From the NCBI GenBank assembly GCA_000717735.1, contig JOBE01000027.1, positions 26,634 through 90,633 on the forward strand: DNA of 64,000 nucleotides. Reading direction: 5' to 3'. Origin of the DNA: Streptomyces griseoluteus. GTDB taxonomy: Bacteria > Actinomycetota > Actinomycetes > Streptomycetales > Streptomycetaceae. Position numbers and translations under genes: made by a program. A model generated the notes under the pieces. It did no database searches, was not told where the DNA came from, and saw nothing but the letters and a program-made list of their open reading frames with translations. Positions 48,503-56,892 of the stretch are shown here, in pieces; the stretch's first letter is position 1; each line of letters opens with the position of its first letter.

Positions 48503-50680
48503 ATGTCCACTACAGAGCTACCGATGACACTCACCGACAAGCCGAAGCGATGGGACTTCTCCAGGGACGCCGTCTCCCCTGGCCGTCTCGTCGCCTGGGG
48601 CGGCGAGGCCGCCCTCGCCTCCGCGCTCATCGCCCCGCTCGCCGGCATCCCGTGGGAAGCCGGAGCCGGAGCCGGAGCCCTGTTCACGGCAGCCGCCATC
48701 ACCTACGAGAAGGCCCGCGGATCCTGGCGGCGTGTCGTCACCGCTCGGGCCGCATCCTGGCTCGCGACGACCGGATGGCTCTCGTACACCCTCGCCGAAG
48801 GACCGACACTCCTCACCATGGCCTTCGGCGGCGCCATCTGGGCGACCGGCGCCGCAGTGAACATCGGCATGGACCGGTGGGCCCAGGAGACCAAGGCCGC
48901 TGAGGAAGAGCTCGACCGGCGCCTGGAGCAGGGCGGGAAGATCAAGGCCGCGCAGGACGGCTGGGCGCGGCTCCTGGAGGACATCTGCGGTATCGAAGGG
49001 GCCGTCGCTGACCCCGTTGTCGACCGCTGGCCCAGCGGCGCCGGCTACACCGTCAAGGTCGCTCTTCCCTCGCACCTGAACGTCGACGCCCTGCGCGGCT
49101 ACGAAGCAAGCCTCGCAGGCGCCCTGCACCTTCCCAAGGGCGGCGGTGTCTCCTTCAACGCCGGCGGGCCCGACGTCCCCCGCAACGTCGTCTTCATCGC
49201 CGTCACCGAGAAGAACATGATGAGCGGCGCGATCCCCTACCCGAAGCTGACGCCGACCACCATCAACAAGCCCGTCGGATTCGGTGTCGTCGGCAACGGA
49301 GCCGAAGCCGGCCTGAACCTCAAGGACGAAGGCTTCATCGCGATCGGCGCCCAGGGATCGGGCAAGACCGCCCTGATGAAGACCCTCGGCCTCGGCCTCG
49401 TCCGCTGCGTCGACGCGATCGTCATCGACCTCGACACCTCCGCGAAGATGAGCGCCGTCTTCGTCAACCCCTACCTCCGGCACGGCATCGGCCGCCCGCT
49501 GATCGACTGGCCCGCCACCACCGAAGACGAGTGCCGCCTCGTCATCCAGGCCGCGAAGGCAGCAATCGCCGCCCGCAAGACCGAGTACGCCGACCTCCTC
49601 GAAGACGAGGACGTCGACAACCTCCCGGCACGCCCCGACATCCCGGCCATCCACATCCGCGTCGACGAGACAAAGTCGATGCCCGACGACGTCCTCGACG
49701 GCATCGACTTCATCATCGAGGAAGGCCGCAGCGTCAACGTCCGCGTCTCCAACACCGGACTCCGCGCGACCCGCGAGTACATCACCGGCACCATGGACGA
49801 GCTCACCCCAGGACGAATCGGCCTGCGCACGAACAACTCCAGCGAGCTCTCCATGCTGTTCCCCGACAGCGGCGCCCCCGACATGGCCATCTTCACTGAC
49901 CCCGGCACCGTGGCGTACATGTCGACGACGAAAGGCCCGTACCAGCCGACTCCGGCGAAGGCCTACGCCACCATGGCGGAAGCCTTCACCGAGGGCAGCA
50001 CCGACTACGCCCGCATGCAGAACCTCTTCATGGACGCAGCACGCGAGCTCTCGCCCATCCGCCCCGACATGGACGAGGTCACCGCCCGTGCCATGGGACT
50101 CGCCTGGTCCCAGCGGTGGGCACGCATCATCCCGAACCTGCGCGGAGACGCCTACGGCAACGTGACGGCCGACCGGATGCACGAATCGGTGTGGGAGCTG
50201 TACCGCTCATGGGACAAGCCGGCCTCCTACGACCACCTGCTCGGCCGACTCCTCGACGACGACGGCGACACCATCGCACCGCCCACATCCGGAAGGAGCG
50301 CAGACATCCCGCGCTTGACCGAGGCACTCCTCGACGAGGAAGCCCTGGAGCGCGCCGCCCAGCAGGAAGCGGCCATCGAGCTCGCCAAGGCCTCGCCGCA
50401 TCCCAAGTCGAACGACGACCTGGCCGTCGAGCTGTTCACGGCGCAGGGCCGGCCCGTCAAGCCGTCCGATGTGTACCCGCTGATGGTCCGCGCCGGATAT
50501 ACCAAATCGGACCGAACGTTCCGCGACCTGTGCGCCAAACTCTCGCTGCAAAACCGGCTCGTCAAGGGCCATGATGGAACCTACGCGGCCCCTGAATGCG
50601 ACGAGGTTCCCCATGCAGCCGGACGAGTTCCCGGACCTGAAGATGACGCCCATGGACGAGGCGATGCTCCACATGGCTGA
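48503..50680 (+). CDS. TraB/FtsK-like DNA translocase
   Basis: 725 residues, ATG at 48503. N-terminal hydrophobic helices (about 33-120) and a motor domain: Walker A GAQGSGKTA (282-290), Walker B-like HIRVDETKS (388-389 D/E), and conserved NTGLRATREYITGTMD. The C-terminal wHTH-like part (QGRPVKPSDVYPLMVRAGYT) may recognise DNA repeats. Streptomyces TraB pumps double-stranded DNA between mycelial cells, while FtsK-like proteins of phages have less clear roles. With adjacent membrane genes, a conjugative function is plausible. Confidence 0.82.
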   Translation: MSTTELPMTLTDKPKRWDFSRDAVSPGRLVAWGGEAALASALIAPLAGIPWEAGAGAGALFTAAAITYEKARGSWRRVVTARAASWLATTGWLSYTLAEGPTLLTMAFGGAIWATGAAVNIGMDRWAQETKAAEEELDRRLEQGGKIKAAQDGWARLLEDICGIEGAVADPVVDRWPSGAGYTVKVALPSHLNVDALRGYEASLAGALHLPKGGGVSFNAGGPDVPRNVVFIAVTEKNMMSGAIPYPKLTPTTINKPVGFGVVGNGAEAGLNLKDEGFIAIGAQGSGKTALMKTLGLGLVRCVDAIVIDLDTSAKMSAVFVNPYLRHGIGRPLIDWPATTEDECRLVIQAAKAAIAARKTEYADLLEDEDVDNLPARPDIPAIHIRVDETKSMPDDVLDGIDFIIEEGRSVNVRVSNTGLRATREYITGTMDELTPGRIGLRTNNSSELSMLFPDSGAPDMAIFTDPGTVAYMSTTKGPYQPTPAKAYATMAEAFTEGSTDYARMQNLFMDAARELSPIRPDMDEVTARAMGLAWSQRWARIIPNLRGDAYGNVTADRMHESVWELYRSWDKPASYDHLLGRLLDDDGDTIAPPTSGRSADIPRLTEALLDEEALERAAQQEAAIELAKASPHPKSNDDLAVELFTAQGRPVKPSDVYPLMVRAGYTKSDRTFRDLCAKLSLQNRLVKGHDGTYAAPECDEVPHAAGRVPGPEDDAHGRGDAPHG

Positions 50681-50789
50681 GCTGATCACCGGTCTCAAGA
50701 AGGCCGGCCTCAGCGAGCACTCGGCCGTGCGCTTCGCGGCCATCTACTTCGCCGAGTCGTCTGGGTCCATCAGCGACGAAGACGACTGA
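50613..50789 (+). CDS. 58-aa ORF overlapping the translocase end
   Basis: ATG 50613 with GAGG upstream; reads M-Q-P-D-E-F-P-D-L-K-M... It overlaps the translocase by 68 bases in another frame and ends before a strong terminator. Helical and acidic. Moderate support. Confidence 0.5.
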   Translation: MQPDEFPDLKMTPMDEAMLHMAELITGLKKAGLSEHSAVRFAAIYFAESSGSISDEDD

Positions 50790-50806
50790 CCGAACACGCG
50801 ACCGCG

Positions 50807-50837
50807 AGAGCCCCCGGGTCGTACCCGGGGGCTCTTT
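50807..50837 (+). terminator. rho-independent-type terminator of the transfer cluster
   Basis: AGAGCCCCCGGGT, CGT, ACCCGGGGGCTCT followed by TTT: a 13-bp perfect stem. Confidence 0.85.
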
Positions 50838-50870
50838 GCGTCCCGACCCGCCGCCACGAAAGGGAACTTC

Positions 50871-51377
50871 ATGCACGCCGACCTCCCCAACCCGAACAGC
50901 ACGACTGCCCCCGCCTACGACCGGACCACCCTCGACGACCAGGCCAACCAGCTCGTGGCCGCCGTCGATGACGCTCTCCGCGCCTCCTCCTACCGCGACC
51001 CCAGCCCCCTGCCTGCCATTGGGCCCACCCCGCCCGTGCCCCAGCCCGGACGGCCCCCCATGAGTCAGCGAGCCACCGACATCAGCGGCATCACGACCGC
51101 CATCGGCATCGCGTCCCTTCCCGTCTCTCTCGGAGCCTCCGCCATCATGTGGACCGCCGGCCAGGTTGACCCGCTCGTCATCGGCATCCTCCTCGGCGCC
51201 CCCGTCGCCCTCGCGCTGGCCCTCTCCAGGGTGTTCAAGAGCGCCAAGGAGGCCGCCGCTGCCGCACCCGCCGAGCAGCACCACCACTACAACGGGACCG
51301 TCATCCAGGACCAGCGCAGCATCAACACCCAGACCCGCGGCGTCTGGGCCAGCACCCGCAACCAGCTGCCCCGCTAG
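50871..51377 (+). CDS. two-helix membrane protein
   Basis: 168 residues, ATG 50871 with AAAGGGAAC. A Pro-rich soluble N-terminus precedes two hydrophobic helices (ITTAIGIASLPVSLGASAIMW and LVIGILLGAPVALALALSRV, shortened) and an exposed His/Gln-rich tail (HHHYNGTVIQDQRS). Such proteins are common in Streptomyces mobile elements. Function unknown. Confidence 0.58.
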   Translation: MHADLPNPNSTTAPAYDRTTLDDQANQLVAAVDDALRASSYRDPSPLPAIGPTPPVPQPGRPPMSQRATDISGITTAIGIASLPVSLGASAIMWTAGQVDPLVIGILLGAPVALALALSRVFKSAKEAAAAAPAEQHHHYNGTVIQDQRSINTQTRGVWASTRNQLPR

Positions 51378-51418
51378 GGCCAGGCTCCGCGGGCGCCAGG
51401 GGGCGGGGGGAGCACCCG

Positions 51419-51460
51419 ATAACCCATATCCCATTGCGTTCGCAATGGGATATGGGTTAT
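51419..51460. promoter_or_regulatory. 42-bp perfect palindrome, site 2 of 2
   Basis: Arms ATAACCCATATCCCATTGCG and CGCAATGGGATATGGGTTAT are perfect 20-mers around TT. The inner core equals site 1 (32458-32495) apart from the centre. It ends 29 bases before the HIT gene start, so it likely overlaps that promoter. Confidence 0.72.
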
Positions 51461-51489
51461 GTTCTTCCCGCCCACCGAAAGGAGCCCAC

Positions 51490-51870
51490 ATGAACTGCTC
51501 GTTCTGCTCCATCGCCGCAGGCCAGACCCCCGCCGTGATCGTCCGCGAATGGGACGACGCCCTGGCGATCCGCCCCCGCAGCGGGGGCGTGAACGAAAAC
51601 CACGTCCTGGTCCTGCCCCGCGTCCACGTCGACGACGCCGGCACCGACCCGGACGTGACCGCCGCCGTGATGCGCCGGGCCGCCGAGCTGATGGCCGAAC
51701 ACCCCGCCGCGAACCTGATCACCAGCAAGGGCAGTGCGGCGACCCAGACGGTCTTCCACCTCCACGTCCACGTCGTCAGCCGCCAAGACGGCGACGGCCT
51801 GCCCCTGCCGTGGACCCCGCAGCATGCCGCCCGCACCACCACCACGTCGCAGAACGGAGAGGCCCGATGA
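51490..51870 (+). CDS. HIT-family protein
   Basis: 126 residues, ATG 51490 with AAAGGAG. The His triad FHLHVHVVS (His90, 92, 94) and the N-terminal Cys3-x2-Cys6 identify the HIT fold of nucleotide hydrolases or transferases. ENHVLVLPRVHV supports this. It is cotranscribed with a deoxyribosyltransferase-like gene (GATGA overlap) and probably acts on nucleotides, though the substrate cannot be predicted. Confidence 0.85.
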   Translation: MNCSFCSIAAGQTPAVIVREWDDALAIRPRSGGVNENHVLVLPRVHVDDAGTDPDVTAAVMRRAAELMAEHPAANLITSKGSAATQTVFHLHVHVVSRQDGDGLPLPWTPQHAARTTTTSQNGEAR

Positions 51871-52361
51871 GCACCACACGCCTGGTCATGGCCCGCGAAC
51901 CCCTCCCCACCGAGGGCCCGTCGGTGTTCCTTGCCGGGCCCACCCCCGACAAGCGGACGCCCGTCCCCTCCTGGCGGCCCGAGGCGGCCCGCCTCCTGGC
52001 CGAGCAGTGGACCGGCAAGCAGCCGCTGACCATCCTGAGCCCCGAGTCCCGCAACGGCGTCCGGGCCGACCGGTACGAGACACAGGTCGACTGGGAGACC
52101 GACGCCCGCGCCGCCGCGACGGCGGTCCTGTTCTGGATCCCCCGCGACGTCGCCACGATGCCCGGCTTCACCACCAACGTCGAGTTCGGCCTGGACGCCG
52201 GCAGCGGCCGCGCGGTCCTCGGCTGCCCGCCCCACTGCCCCAACCCGGAACGTAACCGCTACCTCATCTACGTCGCCCGCCGCCACGACGTACCCATCCG
52301 CTACACCCTCCAGGACACTGCGGCCGCCGCACTCGAACTCATCGCCCGAACGGCCCCGTAG
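51867..52361 (+). CDS. nucleoside 2-deoxyribosyltransferase-like protein
   Basis: 164 residues. Start motif SVFLAGPTP, then SWRPEAARLL and near the end TTNVEFGLDAGSGR match the NDT-like fold, where Asp/Glu and Asn/Glu residues position the nucleoside. Known members exchange bases on deoxyribose or act on nucleotide-like molecules. Paired with the HIT gene it suggests nucleotide salvage, DNA-precursor modification or an effect on nucleotide signals. Confidence 0.78.
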   Translation: MSTTRLVMAREPLPTEGPSVFLAGPTPDKRTPVPSWRPEAARLLAEQWTGKQPLTILSPESRNGVRADRYETQVDWETDARAAATAVLFWIPRDVATMPGFTTNVEFGLDAGSGRAVLGCPPHCPNPERNRYLIYVARRHDVPIRYTLQDTAAAALELIARTAP

Positions 52362-52375
52362 ACCCCGAGGAGGAC

Positions 52376-52654
52376 ATGATGGGCACACGTGCACTCACCT
52401 GCTACATCGCCGTCTGCGACCTGTGCGGCCAGACCAGCGACGACGCCGAGGACGGCCTGCACGCAAGCTCCCCTGAAGAAGCCATCGAGAACGCGACCTT
52501 CGGCACACTCGATGAACGGGGCGGCTGGACCGTGACCCCCGACGGCCGTCTCGTCTGCGACATGCGCACCGACTCCGCTCACGAAGACGTCCACGCCGCC
52601 GCGGGCAAGCGCATGGGCTACGACGCCATGACCGTCGTCTTCACCAACGCCTAG
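52376..52654 (+). CDS. 92-aa Cys-containing hypothetical protein
   Basis: ATG 52376 (or 52379) with GAGGAGG. The YIAVCDLCGQTS pattern (C-x2-C) and acidic character. Last gene of the HIT transcript. An imperfect inverted repeat (GGCAGGGGGA/TCCCCTTCTGCC) and the hairpin at 52775 lie downstream. Confidence 0.6.
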   Translation: MMGTRALTCYIAVCDLCGQTSDDAEDGLHASSPEEAIENATFGTLDERGGWTVTPDGRLVCDMRTDSAHEDVHAAAGKRMGYDAMTVVFTNA

Positions 52655-52774
52655 AACCGGCAGGGGGATAGCACCTCAGACAAACCGGTCCCCTTCTGCC
52701 ACCATGAATTCCGGTAGCAGCAGTCCGCCTCGCTAGTGTCCCCGCGCTGTGAGACACGACCGCTCGCCCCACGT

Positions 52775-52807
52775 CGGCCCCGCCATTCCCCCCGTCTGGC
52801 GGGGCCG
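52775..52807 (+). terminator. terminator after the HIT operon
   Basis: CGGCCCCGCCA and TGGCGGGGCCG, 11-bp stem, 11-base loop. Confidence 0.6.
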
Positions 52808-52860
52808 CCCCGTTTCCCGTACCCAAGACACGCCCTGGCCTTCAAGGGAAGGATGACGAC

Positions 52861-53268
52861 ATGACACCCGAAGAAATCAGTGACCGAATCGCCGCCATCC
52901 ATACCGCCGACCCTTACCAGTACTACTCCAAGTTCCCGCCCCTCTGGCGCGAAGTGCTCTGCGCCATAGCCGACGGGGCTCCCGACCCCCACCTCCTCGC
53001 CGCCGCCGCTCTCAACACCGGAAAGCCAGCCTCGGATATAAGGAAGCCCCTCCTCGGGTACGGGGCACGCCTCTCGCTGATCAAAGCGAGCGAAGGCGTA
53101 AGCGCAGCGAAAGAAGCTGCCGACCTCGGCCTCACCACACAGGCCATCTCCGCAAAACGCCGGAGCGCACTGAAGAAGCTCGGCGCGCGGGACGCCGCCC
53201 ACGCCATCGAGATCCTCCTCGCCTGCGGCGAGATCACCGAAGAAGACCTGGCACCCCCTGCGGAGTAG
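52861..53268 (+). CDS. LuxR-type HTH protein
   Basis: 135 residues, ATG 52861 with GGAAGGA. C-terminal DLGLTTQAISAKRRSALKKL is a LuxR-type helix-turn-helix (about 85-120); the N-terminal part is helical and unrelated to receiver domains. Resembles the protein at 60806-61285. A transcription regulator of late or lysogeny genes is possible. Confidence 0.65.
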   Translation: MTPEEISDRIAAIHTADPYQYYSKFPPLWREVLCAIADGAPDPHLLAAAALNTGKPASDIRKPLLGYGARLSLIKASEGVSAAKEAADLGLTTQAISAKRRSALKKLGARDAAHAIEILLACGEITEEDLAPPAE

Positions 53269-53286
53269 CAGGGCAGAACGCCCCTC

Positions 53287-54021
53287 TCACTTCACCGGCT
53301 TCCACACGGCACAGCCCTCGGACGTGAACTGCCCGTCCGACGACCGGATCGTCACCGTGATCTTCCGCGCGCTGGTGGCGAAGTTGTTGTCGATGATCTC
53401 CCCCGACTCACTGGTGCGCTCCCAGTAGCAGTTCTCCATCTTCCCCTCAGCCCGGTACGTCCCCGGTGGAATCGTCTCGTCCTCCCCCTCCGCGTTCGGA
53501 TTCGACGACACCACGAACGTCTCGTTCCCGAACCAGCGGTCGTACTTCCCCGACACCGCCTGCTTCAGCGTCTGCGTCCACTTCGGGCACAGCTTCGGGA
53601 TCCCCGCCTGCAGGATCGCCTTGCCGTCGCCATCTAGATTCCCCGACTCGGCCAGCCACTGCGGCCGCGACGACGAATCCACCGCGCTCACCGGCAGCGA
53701 CACGCAGATGTCCTTCACGAAGTCCGACGCCCTCGAATACAGCCCGTCGAACTCCCAGCCCTTCTCGTGCGCGAGCTTGTCGATCTCCCCCTCCGGGCCT
53801 TCGGCGAAGACCGGCTCCTCCGTGGCGTACGGGTCCTCCGTCGAGAACGGAAACTCCGTCGCCTTCGTCACCGTCGGCTCAACCGTCGGCGTCTCACTCA
53901 CCGCCGCCGGCCCGGCAGCCGCGCCCGACGCCCCGTCACCGTCCCCCGCACACCCGGATATCAGCATCGCCACCGCAGCCACCCCGGCCGCCGTAGCCCC
54001 CACCCCACGTACATGTCTCAT
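53287..54021 (-). CDS. lipoprotein, antisense between rightward genes
   Basis: 244 residues, ATG 54021. Signal peptide (MRHVRGVGATAAGVAAVAML) with lipobox ISGC (Cys24), a disordered Ala/Pro/Thr linker, then a C-terminal PGTYRAEGKMENCYWERTSE domain with two Cys that is widespread in Streptomyces lipoproteins. It is the only leftward gene in the terminase region. Lysogenic expression and a cell-surface role such as superinfection exclusion are inferred. Confidence 0.78.
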   Translation of the reverse strand: MRHVRGVGATAAGVAAVAMLISGCAGDGDGASGAAAGPAAVSETPTVEPTVTKATEFPFSTEDPYATEEPVFAEGPEGEIDKLAHEKGWEFDGLYSRASDFVKDICVSLPVSAVDSSSRPQWLAESGNLDGDGKAILQAGIPKLCPKWTQTLKQAVSGKYDRWFGNETFVVSSNPNAEGEDETIPPGTYRAEGKMENCYWERTSESGEIIDNNFATSARKITVTIRSSDGQFTSEGCAVWKPVK

Positions 54022-54050
54022 GCCCCGCAGAATGCCACCCGAGCTCGACC

Positions 54051-54082
54051 GGGGCATCGAAAACGCCCTGATCGGGGATCAT
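54051..54082 (+). promoter_or_regulatory. late-promoter-like element (terminase), degenerate
   Basis: GGGGCA (54051-54056), 20 bases, GATCAT (54077-54082), then CACAGGTAAGGCGCGGGGCCGACGAC, which matches the leader of the scaffold and portal transcripts. Block and spacing agree; the second block is weak. Confidence 0.45.
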
Positions 54083-54131
54083 CACAGGTAAGGCGCGGGG
54101 CCGACGACAACCACACCACGGGAGCCCCACC

Positions 54132-54695
54132 GTGCCAGTCTCGAAAGCCCGGCAAGCAGAGATCGCACAGCGGCGCAGCCAGATGCTCATCATGAAGATC
54201 CAGGGCCGCACCGCAGCCCAGATCGCAGAGCACTTCGACATCTCACCCGCCACCGCGCGCTCCGACCTCTCCCGCGCTATCAAGAAGGCCCGCCGCCTCG
54301 AGGTCCAAGACGCCGAGCTCTACCGCTTCGTCCAGGGCTCCCGCCTCGAACACCTCCTGCGCGCGGTCTGGCCCGCCGCAACAGGTGCTCCCGGACCCGA
54401 CGGAGAACTTGTAGTCGACCTCAAGGCGAGCGAGCAGGCCCGCAAGCTAATCGTCGACATCAGCGACCTGTTCGGGCTCAAGGTCCCCGTGCGTACCGAG
54501 ATCAGCGGCCCTGACGGCGGAGACATCCCCTTCTCCAGCGGCGAGACCGCCGAAGTCATGGCCCTCATCGCCATCTCCGACCGGGACAACGCGGAGATCC
54601 CCGCCATCGACCCCGAAGCCGACTTCGACGACGAAGAAGACGAGGACGACGCCCCCGACGACGAGGACGAGGACGACGATGACGACGGCGCCTGA
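54132..54695 (+). CDS. terminase small subunit-like protein
   Basis: 187 residues, GTG 54132. An N-terminal HTH (about 20-50: IQGRTAAQIAEHFDISPATA) binds DNA in small terminases. A middle helical region and a strongly acidic C-terminus (EADFDDEEDEDDAPDDEDED) follow. Overlap with the large subunit by 17 bases supports co-translation. Predicted to recognise the packaging site and stimulate the large subunit. Confidence 0.8.
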   Translation: MPVSKARQAEIAQRRSQMLIMKIQGRTAAQIAEHFDISPATARSDLSRAIKKARRLEVQDAELYRFVQGSRLEHLLRAVWPAATGAPGPDGELVVDLKASEQARKLIVDISDLFGLKVPVRTEISGPDGGDIPFSSGETAEVMALIAISDRDNAEIPAIDPEADFDDEEDEDDAPDDEDEDDDDDGA

Positions 54696-56238
54696 CCTCC
54701 AGCCTGGCATCGAAGCGCACTACCGGTCCCTGCCTGCTGCCCAGCGCCGCAGGGTCATCGCCCGCGCCCGGCCCGAGACCCGGATCAAGCTGGCGCGGAT
54801 CGAGCGGCAGATGGCCATGGACCGCTCCCCGGGCGCACTCGCCGCAGTCCTCACAGGAGGCCGGGAGAAGCAGGCCCCCCACCTGGACATGATTGACAGT
54901 GCGTTCCGGCGGATCGCAGCCGGCGAACGCCTCCAGGTGATGCTGACGTGTCCCCCCCGACACGGGAAGTCGCAGCGCGCCTCCCGCTGGGGTCCCCTCT
55001 GGTACCTCCGCCGCCACCCTGAGCACCGTGTCATGATCGCTTGCTACGGCGCCGACCTCGCCGACGACCACGGCCGATGGGTCCGTGACCAGCTCAAGGA
55101 GTACTCACCCGCCCTCGGCATCAAGCTGCACCCCGCCTCCCACGCCGCTAACCGTTTCGACCTCGAACAGCGGCGCGGCTCCAGCGTCCGCGGCGGCATG
55201 GTCACCGCCGGCGTCGGCGGCGGCCTCACCGGCAAGGGCTTCAACCTCGGCATCATCGACGACCCGTTCAAGGGCCACGACGACGCCTCCAGCCCGGCCC
55301 AGCGTGAGCGCGTCTGGGAGTGGTACCGGTCGGTGTTCTTCACCCGCCGCGCGCCCGCCGCCTCCCTCATTTTGATCAACACGCGCTGGCACGAGGACGA
55401 CCTGTCCGGTCGGCTCCTCAAGCACGAACCCCACCGATGGCTGCAGATCGACCTACCCGCCCTCGCCGACAACCCCAGCGACCCCCTCCACCGCCCCATC
55501 GGCGCCCCCCTGTGGCCAGAGCAGTACGACGCGGCCGAGCTCGCCGACATCCGCGAGTCCGTCGGTGAACGCGTTTGGTACGCCTTGTACCAGCAGAAGC
55601 CCCGACCGCTCGAAGGCGGCGTGTGGAAGTGGGCATGGATCACCAACCACCGCCTCGACCTCGAAGCCTGGCCCGGCATTAGCCCGACCCGGATCGTCGT
55701 CGCTGTCGACCACGCCGGCGGCGACGCCATGCGCAACGACGAAGTCGGCCTCGTCTGCGCCGCCAAGGATGCCGAAGGCCACATGTACGTCCTGGACGAC
55801 CGGTCCCGCACCATGGGCGCCGACACCTGGGGCACCGAGGTCTGCCGCCTCGCGATCGAACGCCAAGCCGACGCGATCATCGTGGAGAACAACTTCGGCG
55901 GCGACATGGCCAAGCAGGTCGTCTCCCAAGCGTGGCGGGAGCTCGAGCGCGAAGGCGGTACCCAGCGCATGCTGATGCCTTCGGTCATCGAGGTGAACGC
56001 CAAGCAGGGCAAACGCTTGAGGGCCGAGCCGATTGCCCAGCTGTACCGCCAGGGCCGCATCCACCACGTCGGCGAGTTCACCGAGCTCGAAGGCCAGATG
56101 GTCACCTGGCTGCCTGGCATGGACTCTCCCGACCGTATGGATGCCGCAGTGCACGCCTTGACCGAACTCGCCGATCCGGCGGCCGTCGCCACGGGCAGCG
56201 GTTCGTACAACGACCAGCGGCTCGCGGGACGCCGCTGA
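54679..56238 (+). CDS. terminase large subunit
   Basis: 519 residues, ATG 54679. ATPase: Walker A CPPRHGKSQ (91-99), Walker B LGIIDDPF (190-197), coupling motif INTRWHED (233-240). RNase H-like nuclease: Asp343 in VVAVDHAGGD, Glu402 in IIVENNFGG and a C-terminal DRMDAAVHAL. It powers DNA packaging into proheads. Unusually, it is on the strand opposite and about 30 kb from the portal. Confidence 0.95.
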   Translation: MTTAPDLQPGIEAHYRSLPAAQRRRVIARARPETRIKLARIERQMAMDRSPGALAAVLTGGREKQAPHLDMIDSAFRRIAAGERLQVMLTCPPRHGKSQRASRWGPLWYLRRHPEHRVMIACYGADLADDHGRWVRDQLKEYSPALGIKLHPASHAANRFDLEQRRGSSVRGGMVTAGVGGGLTGKGFNLGIIDDPFKGHDDASSPAQRERVWEWYRSVFFTRRAPAASLILINTRWHEDDLSGRLLKHEPHRWLQIDLPALADNPSDPLHRPIGAPLWPEQYDAAELADIRESVGERVWYALYQQKPRPLEGGVWKWAWITNHRLDLEAWPGISPTRIVVAVDHAGGDAMRNDEVGLVCAAKDAEGHMYVLDDRSRTMGADTWGTEVCRLAIERQADAIIVENNFGGDMAKQVVSQAWRELEREGGTQRMLMPSVIEVNAKQGKRLRAEPIAQLYRQGRIHHVGEFTELEGQMVTWLPGMDSPDRMDAAVHALTELADPAAVATGSGSYNDQRLAGRR

Positions 56239-56464
56239 ACCCCCACCGCATATGCCGTTGGCGAGTTCGTGCACGCCTCTGGTGTATCCGCGCAGCCTGG
56301 TGGCAGGGTGAACGGCATGCGGCGCCCCGCCCCCACCCCCGCGGGCTGCCGACGGCCTTGCCTCCGAGCCGACGGGGGCAAGGCCGCGCCCGCCTCCCGG
56401 CTCCCCACGGGAGGCCACAGGCGTGAGCACCGTCGGCACCCGATGCCGACAGCAAGGGGACGAC

Positions 56465-56755
56465 ATGGCCGTCGTTGAAGCAAGGGCGCGGCTACCGCGG
56501 TGCTCCCGCTGTCGCGGCGGCTTGATCATCAGCGCAGTTGCCCCTCAGAACGACGTGCACGGCCGCCCTATCCATCTGGAACTGTGCCGAGCATGCGACC
56601 GGGGGGCGATCGATCGCCCTGCCGCAGGGATTCTGCTCCAGTGGTTTGCCGATGGCGGCGGCCACGACATCACCCGCGCCCAAGAGGGCGTCCACCTGCT
56701 CGTCGAATGGACCAGGGAGTGCATGGCCGCCCACGGCCTGCACTGGGCGCCCTGA
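56465..56755 (+). CDS. 96-aa zinc-ribbon protein
   Basis: ATG 56465 with AAGGGGAC. LPRCSRCRGG and LELCRACDRG provide paired C-x2-C knuckles, followed by helices (GVHLLVEWTRECMAAHG). A Streptomyces-type small zinc-ribbon protein; function unknown. It follows the terminase after a 226-bp gap with no gene. Confidence 0.65.
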   Translation: MAVVEARARLPRCSRCRGGLIISAVAPQNDVHGRPIHLELCRACDRGAIDRPAAGILLQWFADGGGHDITRAQEGVHLLVEWTRECMAAHGLHWAP

Positions 56756-56794
56756 GCTCCCTGGACAGCAGTTGAACGGCCCGCGCCCCGGGCC

Positions 56795-56817
56795 TTGTCA
56801 GTGCCTCGTGGCAGGCT
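56795..56817 (+). promoter_or_regulatory. RecA-NDp-like promoter (variant -10)
   Basis: TTGTCAGTGCC, six bases, CAGGCT. The upstream block is close to the PafBC-dependent consensus; the second block has CAG where TAG is expected. It precedes the 53-aa gene. Confidence 0.55.
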
Positions 56818-56892
56818 GGCGATGCCTGGCGGCGCCCATCCTTGAAGCCGATGCCGCCGCCGGGCGCCCCCTCAACCACCAGGAGGATCCAC

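Noticed and set aside
52663..52702. GGGGGA-N20-TCCCCT as a late promoter copy
   Set aside because: It is part of an imperfect inverted repeat and lies nearly 190 bases before the next gene; more likely a hairpin.
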